The position numbers were made by a program, and so were the translations under genes. From NCBI GenBank assembly GCA_963769435.1, contig CAVYLN010000002.1, positions 124,001-188,000 of the forward strand: a stretch of DNA of 64,000 nt, in the 5' to 3' direction. Shown piece after piece: positions 58,430 to 64,000 of this stretch; the stretch's first letter is position 1, and the number at the start of each line of letters is the position of its first letter. The notes beneath the pieces are model-generated. The model was given only the letters and a program-made list of their open reading frames with translations, ran no database searches and was not told the DNA's origin. Source of the DNA: JADKAV01 sp963769435. GTDB taxonomy: Bacteria > Actinomycetota > Actinomycetes > S36-B12 > UBA10799.

Positions 58430-59473
58430 TCATGCCGCCACCGCCAATGCCAACCCGATCGCCGTAGCGGTCTCAGCCTCCGCACCCTGTATGCGCTCGG
58501 TCACGTTGTTGGAAGCTGCCGCGAGCCTCTGGACGGGGGTCGCCCGCACCACCCCGGTCTGCAATGCCTGCCGCAACTGAAGATCCAGACCGAACTGGGC
58601 GGCGGCCCCTCCGGTCAGGAAGACCTTCGACACCCGAATCCCGCTGTTCGTGCGCTGGAACGCGAGGCTCGACCGGATCTCATCGACGAGTGGCGCGACG
58701 GCACGATCCAACACGTCGTGAGTGCGCTGCTGGTCCTGGCTCGACATCGTGGGCCACATCCCGGCGACCGCCAACTTCCACGCCTCGGCCTGGTCCGCAG
58801 TGAGCCCCATTTCAGCGGCGAGCAGCTCGGTCACTGCACGGCCACCCTGCGACATGACGCGTACGAAAGTGGGTCGGTTCCCTTCGTGCACCACGAGTGA
58901 GGTTCCGCTGTCGCCAAGGTCCAGAACCGCTTCGGCGACGGTGGGTGTCGGGTCGCATGCGGCCCGAAGTGCGCCCAGCGGCCCGAAGTCGACTCGATCC
59001 ACGCTGAGCCCCCCGCGCTCGACAGCTTCCACAGTCGCTTCCACGAACGAGGCGTTGGCGGCCACCAGCAGCCCCCGGAGGGTCCTGGCTCCCTCTTCGT
59101 CCACGAATTCGTCGAAGGGCAGGAAGTCCAGGACGCTGTCTTCGACGGGCATGGGGAGCAGATCCGAGGTCAGCAACGGCAACGCTGTCACGAACTCGTT
59201 CGCCGGTATCCACGGGAGATCGACCTGCCTGGCCACCATCCGTTGGTCCGACAGGCCGATACAGACCGTTCCCTGGGGGATCTTGTCCTGCTTCATCAGG
59301 CGTTTCACCGTGGCTGTGATCAGGTCCGGGTCGGCCGGCTCCACGGGATTGTCGTCGTGCTCCAGCGAGACCTTCCCGTAGGCAACGAGGGCGGGACCCC
59401 GGCGACCGCGGCGTATCGCAGCGATGCGCACGCCACTGGAACCGATGTCCAGACCAACGCCCACCTTTGACAC
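58430..59473 (-). CDS. pilM: PilM-like actin-fold pilus assembly protein
   Basis: 347 residues from the GTG at 59473, which has GAGGA six bases upstream; a GTG two codons earlier overlaps that site. Actin-like ATP-binding motifs: GLDIGSSGVRIAAIRRG (phosphate 1), AVLDLGDSGTSLVV (phosphate 2), VFLTGGAAAQFG (adenosine). SDQRMVARQVDLPWIPANEF is typical of PilM. It recruits PilN and the motor proteins to the cytoplasmic face. First of the assembly operon M-N-O-P; only 79 nt separate it from pilD. Confidence 0.93.
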   Translation of the reverse strand: MSKVGVGLDIGSSGVRIAAIRRGRRGPALVAYGKVSLEHDDNPVEPADPDLITATVKRLMKQDKIPQGTVCIGLSDQRMVARQVDLPWIPANEFVTALPLLTSDLLPMPVEDSVLDFLPFDEFVDEEGARTLRGLLVAANASFVEATVEAVERGGLSVDRVDFGPLGALRAACDPTPTVAEAVLDLGDSGTSLVVHEGNRPTFVRVMSQGGRAVTELLAAEMGLTADQAEAWKLAVAGMWPTMSSQDQQRTHDVLDRAVAPLVDEIRSSLAFQRTNSGIRVSKVFLTGGAAAQFGLDLQLRQALQTGVVRATPVQRLAAASNNVTERIQGAEAETATAIGLALAVAA

Positions 59474-59552
59474 GGTCACTCCTCACATGGAACCTATGAT
59501 TCTCTTCGCCGCATTCGGCGCAGAACTTGAGCGAAGGAGTGAGGAAGCGCCG

Positions 59553-60335
59553 CTAGACCAGCACTTTGGAGTACCAGGACGCCAACAACGGTCCCCAGAT
59601 GACCGCCACGAGAGCGCCGAGGATCATGAAGGGCCCGAACGGGATCGCGGTCTTGCGCCCTGCCCCGGCGAATGCCATCAGGAGAAGCCCCCAGATCGCC
59701 CCCAGGACAAATCCTGCGAAGAAGCCGACCAGGACTTCCGCCCACCCGAACCATCCCAGGACCATCCCGAGCAGGACGGCGAGTTTGACATCCCCCATCC
59801 CCATCCCCGCCGGGAACAGCACCGCGATCAGCAGGTAGCAGCCGCCCATGAGCGCAGCCCCAGCGCCGGCGCGCCACAGGTCCCCCCACTGGTCCTGGAC
59901 CGCGGCCGTGAGCACGAGTCCGGCACCGACGACCACCCAACTCGAGAGAACGATCGCGTTCGGCAGCTTGCGTACGTCGAGGTCGATCATGAACAGGGCT
60001 ATGGCAGCGGCGATGAACCACAACAGCGGGAGGAGCAGGATGGACGGACCCACTAGTAGCCCGGCAACGGCGAAGGCGCTCGCCGTCGCCAGCTCAACCA
60101 GCGGATAGCGCGCGGAGATCGATGCCTGGCAGTCACGACACCTGCCCCGAAGCAGCAGCCAGGAGATCACCGGGACGTTGTCCCAGGGCCTGATCCTGTG
60201 TCCGCAGCGGGGGCAGTGGGAGCCGGGGTGGTTGAGATTCTCCCCGCGCGGCACCCGCCAGATCACCACGTTGAGGAAGGACCCGATGATCAGGCCGAAG
60301 ATGAACAGGGCACCGATCAGGACCGCGTCCGACAC
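59553..60335 (-). CDS. pilD: Prepilin leader peptidase/N-methyltransferase
   Basis: 260 residues, about eight helices. The N-terminal methyltransferase region (SFLNVVIWRVPRG) has a zinc-binding CPRCGH (41-46) and CRDC (66-69). The aspartyl peptidase residues are Asp118 in FMIDLDVRKLPN and Asp182 in GMGMGDVKL. It cleaves and methylates the prepilins encoded just upstream. The GTG start (VSDAVLIG) follows the prepilin gene by 50 nt. Confidence 0.95.
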   Translation of the reverse strand: MSDAVLIGALFIFGLIIGSFLNVVIWRVPRGENLNHPGSHCPRCGHRIRPWDNVPVISWLLLRGRCRDCQASISARYPLVELATASAFAVAGLLVGPSILLLPLLWFIAAAIALFMIDLDVRKLPNAIVLSSWVVVGAGLVLTAAVQDQWGDLWRAGAGAALMGGCYLLIAVLFPAGMGMGDVKLAVLLGMVLGWFGWAEVLVGFFAGFVLGAIWGLLLMAFAGAGRKTAIPFGPFMILGALVAVIWGPLLASWYSKVLV

Positions 60336-60385
60336 CGTGTCAGCCTAGTGCTTGCGCACCGGCGACGACTCGTGCTGTGGACGAC

Positions 60386-61859
60386 TCACGCGGCGTCGTA
60401 CTCCAGCCACAGCGTCGTGTTGATGATGTCGGTGAACGGAGAGTCGCCCTCGGGGTCGAAGTACACCGCCGGGTTCTTCACCTCGTTGCTCGTGACCATC
60501 GGGCTGGTTGAGCAGCGATCGGCGGCGATCACGGATCCGACCGCACCCTGGCTCGAGGTCTGCATGCTGATCTGGTCCCCGGCGACGAACATCCCACTGC
60601 TCACCGCGGTCCCCCCACCCCCTCGATTGCCGGCGGTGAAGTTGCTGAACGTCTCGATGTCGGCGTCCGCGTAGAGGAAGAGATTGCGGAACCCCGGGTT
60701 GGACATCTCGTAGTGGTCCCACCTGATGTTCCCGTACTGCTTGGTCCCACAGTCGGTCGCATTGCGGGAGCTGGCGATCACGGTGATGTACGGGATCACG
60801 GCGTTGCCGGTCCCGACATCCACGTTCCCCTCGTGGACGTAGAACACCCCCGACACGGAGTTCCGGCTCGCCACCCACGTGCGCGACTCGCTCTCGTACT
60901 CCCACCCGATGGTGTCAGCCGTGCCGTTGACCGTCCCGGTGCACGGCCCCCCAGCCGACCAGGCTTTCACCGTGCTCGTCAGGGCACAGGTCGTACCACC
61001 GGCTCGAGACCGCGACGGCATCGGAGTTGGGGGCGTTGTAGTAGAACGAGCGTGCGCTGACCCGCGGCACAGTCACGGTCGGTGCCGTGGTGACGGATCC
61101 ACCGGGGTTGGCATAGAACTTGGTACTGCTCGCCGAGGAGGTCCCGACACTGGTCACCATGCCGTAGACGGTCGGGTTGCCGGTGGTCGAGATGGTTCCG
61201 TTGGAGTGCACGCCGGCGAGGCTCGCGTCGTACCCCGCTGCCGTGCTTACCAGGGTGCTCGAGGACAGGGCCAGGTTGCCCGCGGTGAGGATCGCCTGTT
61301 GCGGGGTGTAGGGCAGGAACACGTATTCGACCTTCACCAGCCTCGAAGAACCTTCACCCGCTGTGCGATCGGGAGCCCAGCCCATGGCGTAGACCCTGCC
61401 GAACCCCGGGTACCGGCCGTCGACCAGCGGCGTGGAGGGCTTGAGCACGATGAACTGGCCGGACTCCGTCGTGGTGATGCATTCCGGGTTGCTGGCCACG
61501 AGTGCCTCGATCGCGGTGACAGCCCACGTCTCCTCCTCCTGTGCGGTGGCGAAGTCGGCGGGCTGAGCCACGGGCGAGGCGTTGCAGACAGGGTTCGGGA
61601 ATGTGCTGGACGCGAGCGCCGGCACCGGGAAGTCCGATGCGTAGAGGTCGTACGCCGCCTGCAACTGGCCGAGCGTCTGATCGATCCCCGACTCGGCTGC
61701 CGACAGTGCGGCCTCGAAGTTGCCCCTGTGCCGGGACAGCGCAAGGGAGTTGCTGGCCATCATGGCCCCGGTGACCACCAGTCCGAAGATGAACACACTG
61801 AGGGCGATGACAAGGATCATTCCGACCCCGTCGTCGCGTTTGAACATCTGCCTGTTCAT
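60386..61859 (-). CDS. PilX-like pilus component with large C-terminal domain (one frameshift)
   Basis: About 490 residues after correction. The start MNRQMFKRDDGVGMILVIAL, then SVFIFGLVVTGAMM, is the PilX N-terminal form, with a Gly-rather-than-charged cleavage region; ESGIDQTLGQLQAAYD follows. The rest is a Ser/Thr/Gly/Asn-rich, probably beta-rich ectodomain with single cysteines (NASPV, ECITTT, DLC..., GPCTG, ATDCGT, DRCSTS). One extra base near 60987 separates WYDLC from ALTSTVKAW. It is 3 nt downstream of the PilW-like gene. Likely a pilus tip or minor component; function not known. Confidence 0.75.
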
Positions 61860-61862
61860 CAG

Positions 61863-62441
61863 TCAGCCCGCCTTGTTGCGCAGTTTGGTCGTGACCGTCG
61901 CCACCTTCAGATCGGTGCCCCGGCCCACCAGCGCGTCGTACTGCATGGTCAGCGTCACCGCTGAGGCGGCTGCGGGTGTGGGCGTGTCGTAGGTGAACAG
62001 TGTCTTCACGATCAGCGAGGTGGCCTGCACCCTCCCGACGGTGTCCGAGGTGCCCTGGTAGCGGATGACGTCGTAGTGCTCGGCGTCGGAGCTGCGTGCG
62101 AGCCGCCACGTCACTATCTCATCGGGATCCTGGGCGTAGTCGGAGTCGAAGTCGATCCACAGTTGCAGATGTGAAGCGCACAGGGGGTCACTCGACGATG
62201 GGTCGTCCAGCTGCGACAGGCCACCGTCGCACACCACCGAGCGCCCTTGCCGGACATCCCTGGCCAGCCGGTCGAGCACCACCTTCGCGTCGAACAGTCC
62301 CCGGTTCGTGTCGTCGGCGCGGGTCATGACACCGATCACGTCACGCAGGCCCGTCAACAGCAATGAGGACACGACACCGATCAGCACCGTGGTGACCAGC
62401 ACCTCGACGAGTGTGATCCCGGATTCCTCGCGAACGTTCAT
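61863..62441 (-). CDS. PilW-like minor pilin
   Basis: 192 residues from the ATG at 62441 (MNVREESGITLVEVLVTTVL), which overlaps the previous stop (ATGA). The type IV prepilin cleavage motif SG-ITLVEVLV has Glu at +5, as required for PilD and assembly. VVCDGGLSQ and DPLCASHLQLW carry two cysteines that could form a disulfide. The C-terminal half is a short globular domain (VTLTMQYDALVGRGT). Minor pilin of the same cluster. Confidence 0.85.
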   Translation of the reverse strand: MNVREESGITLVEVLVTTVLIGVVSSLLLTGLRDVIGVMTRADDTNRGLFDAKVVLDRLARDVRQGRSVVCDGGLSQLDDPSSSDPLCASHLQLWIDFDSDYAQDPDEIVTWRLARSSDAEHYDVIRYQGTSDTVGRVQATSLIVKTLFTYDTPTPAAASAVTLTMQYDALVGRGTDLKVATVTTKLRNKAG

Positions 62442-64000
62442 CGTTCCACCACCGTGAACGTCGCCGGGAACGAACCATGGTCGTAGGCGAGCACGACTTT
62501 GCCCGGGCCCGTGTTCTGCAGCCTCACGCCCAGGACCGTCTTCTTGCCGGTACTCCATTTGCCCAGTGAGAAACTGAACCAGATCTCCTGGAACCCGTTG
62601 CAGGTGAAGGGCTCGATCTCCAACTCGCTGGTCTCACCCACCAGCGTGGTGCTCCCGTTCGACTTGCGCTTGTAGACCCTGGCAGTGAGTTCAACGTCCT
62701 CGCCGTCCACGACGGGGCGAACCCACATTCGCAGGACCATCGTGCCGTTGTAGTCGCGGTTGTCGTTCTGCGTCTGGAACTCCACCCTCTCGGAGGCCGA
62801 CGTGCCGCCCCCGGGATACAGCAAGTCGTCCTGGGGTCCCGGACGGAAGCAGGTTGGTGCTGAAGATCGGAAGATCCCGATCCGATGGGATGCTCACGCC
62901 GTTCATGTCGAGGTACATGGGCGTCATGGCGGTGGATCCCGGGATGTCACCCGAGGTGGGCAGTGGGAACGTCGGCCAGGAGGTAGAGCCCGAGTTGTGC
63001 AGGACGTAGGCCTTGCGGCTGTAGCCGTTCACATTGGCGGGGGTCGGTGCCGGGTTGGAGGCGGCGCAGGTGCCGGCACTCTCTGACGGCGAGGGGGTCG
63101 GTGTCACAGTGGGCGTGACCGACGGGCTCTCACTGGTTGTAGGTGTGGGTGTCGGGGTGGCCGAGATGACAGCGCTCGGTGACCACGAGCACCGACTGCA
63201 CCGTGGCACTGGCGCCGGTCTCCTGCGACACGGCCTGCGCGGTCGTGCCGAACTGGGTCGTCGAGTTCGGGCTCCCCACGGCGACCGGTTGCAGCAGCCA
63301 GAAGACCAGCGACTCCTTGGGCTCCAGCCGGCCGCTGTCGACAGTGCCGTCCCCGTTGTGGTCGGTCATCGCCACAGTGTCGGTGGCCGGGTTGTACACA
63401 TCGTCGCCGTCATCGAGCACGATGGAGTATCCGGTGAGGTCCGCGGAGATGTTCCACTGGTCCGGCGCGCCCTGGTTGCTCAGCTGGAAGCCGAACGCCG
63501 CCGTGACACCCGGGTTGACGGTGACTGTGGAGGGACCCACGGGTGTGAGTTTGAACTCGGGCAGCGGCAGACCCCGCTGGGTCTGCGTGACGATGCTGCT
63601 GGCGGTCTTGTCCCACTGCCTGTTGTACGCCGACCATTCCGCGATCACCGTCACACGCCGGTTCTCCTCGCCGATCTCAGACGCAGGGCTGGTCACGTAG
63701 GTGTAGAGCGTGTAGTTCGCGTTGTTCACCGTGACGGTGGTGATCTGCGGGTTCACCACACCACCGGTCGCCTCGACGAGCAGTTCACCGGAGTAGCAGC
63801 TGGCCCCGGAACAGGATGCCAGGTGGGGATCCCCGGCGATCCCTCCGGGATCATGGGCGAGTGACCCGAAGGGCACGTCGCGCATCTCCTCCATGCGCTG
63901 GGTGACCAGGTCGGCGCCCTGCTGATTGAGCCGAGCGATCTGCATCGCATGCAGGGTCGACGTGGTGGCATATGCGAAGGCGGTGAGCATGCCGGAGGCG
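62438..64000 (-). CDS. PilV-like large minor pilin, N-terminus off the window (two frameshifts)
   Basis: More than 500 residues. The visible N-terminal part ASGMLTAFAYATT, ARLNQQGADLVTQRMEEMRD is the helix end of a PilV-type prepilin; the cleavage site lies beyond the window edge. The external part has CSGASC, a NPGVTAAFGFQLSNQG domain with a possible calcium-type DHNGDGTVDSG loop, a Thr/Pro/Ser stretch (TPTPTPTTSESPSVTP) and a final beta domain (LTARVYKRKSNGSTTLVGE). Extra bases near 63175 and 62840 break the frame. The TP-rich hinge with calcium-like loop suggests a surface-exposed or adhesive subunit, which is an inference. Confidence 0.75.

Noticed and set aside
63080..63150. Thr/Pro dipeptide stretch as a tandem DNA repeat or CRISPR-like array
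   Set aside because: The bases are a coding low-complexity hinge in the PilV-like protein; no evenly spaced direct repeats or spacers.

Overview
The window is a gene-dense, high-GC chromosome segment from a member of the Actinomycetota. The evidence is the block pgk-gap-whiA-yvcK-rapZ-uvrC (WhiA is an actinomycete developmental regulator and occurs more widely in Gram-positives), a PdtaR-type ANTAR regulator, the aroC-aroK-aroB-aroQ-pepP-efp-nusB operon, GTG/TTG starts, TANNNT -10 boxes set 6-8 nt before start codons, and AftD/AftB-like cell-envelope glycosyltransferases with a DUF2613-like small protein. No rRNA, CRISPR array, insertion sequence, phage or integration site was seen. No gene-free stretch exceeds about 265 bases.

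Layout. 1-4,987: end of central glycolysis (pgk partial, gap), then whiA, yvcK, rapZ. 4,997-19,764: nucleotide-excision repair genes (uvrC, uvrA, uvrB) interleaved with two small SGNH proteins, a Rieske lipoprotein, a YoaK-like membrane protein, a metallo-beta-lactamase-fold hydrolase, a ClC channel, TerC, a molybdenum oxidoreductase/cytochrome b pair, and coaE. 19,715-27,263: a five-gene operon with ATGA stop/start overlaps throughout. It holds an AftB-like GT-C protein, two acyltransferase-3/SGNH proteins, another large multi-pass protein, and a 161-residue chimera that looks like an acyltransferase-SGNH gene with its middle deleted. 27,475-30,176: rpsA and a DUF3068 protein. 30,283-40,779: a second envelope-glycan region with an acyltransferase, AftD, a methyltransferase, a GT4 glycosyltransferase, a 46-residue DUF2613-like protein, a further GT-C protein and a Wzx/MATE-like flippase. 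40,765-50,779: polA, a thioesterase, an acetyltransferase, the branched-chain amino-acid transporter livHMGF with convergent livK, and pdtaR. 50,852-56,262: a tRNA with anticodon CAA, then nusB, efp, pepP and four shikimate genes. 56,285-64,000: type IV pilus assembly genes (pilM, N, O, a PilP-like gene, pilD) followed by minor pilins that run off the right edge.

Sequence quality. Sixteen genes, including the conserved uvrB, rpsA, yvcK and pdtaR, are split over two to five reading frames. I count about 31 frame changes. The direction of change fits a single extra base in about 28 of them and a missing base in 3, and several map to short G, C or A runs. Correcting them restores whole-codon, family-typical lengths every time. 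I therefore treat these as consensus errors and annotate each as one gene, with the approximate break points given. They are concentrated at about 27-40 kb and 56-63 kb. Start codons and lengths in those regions are correspondingly less certain.

Functionally, the two envelope regions together look like a pathway that builds, methylates, O-acylates and exports a cell-surface glycan related to the arabinan of mycolic-acid bacteria, although the actual polymer cannot be read from the sequence.
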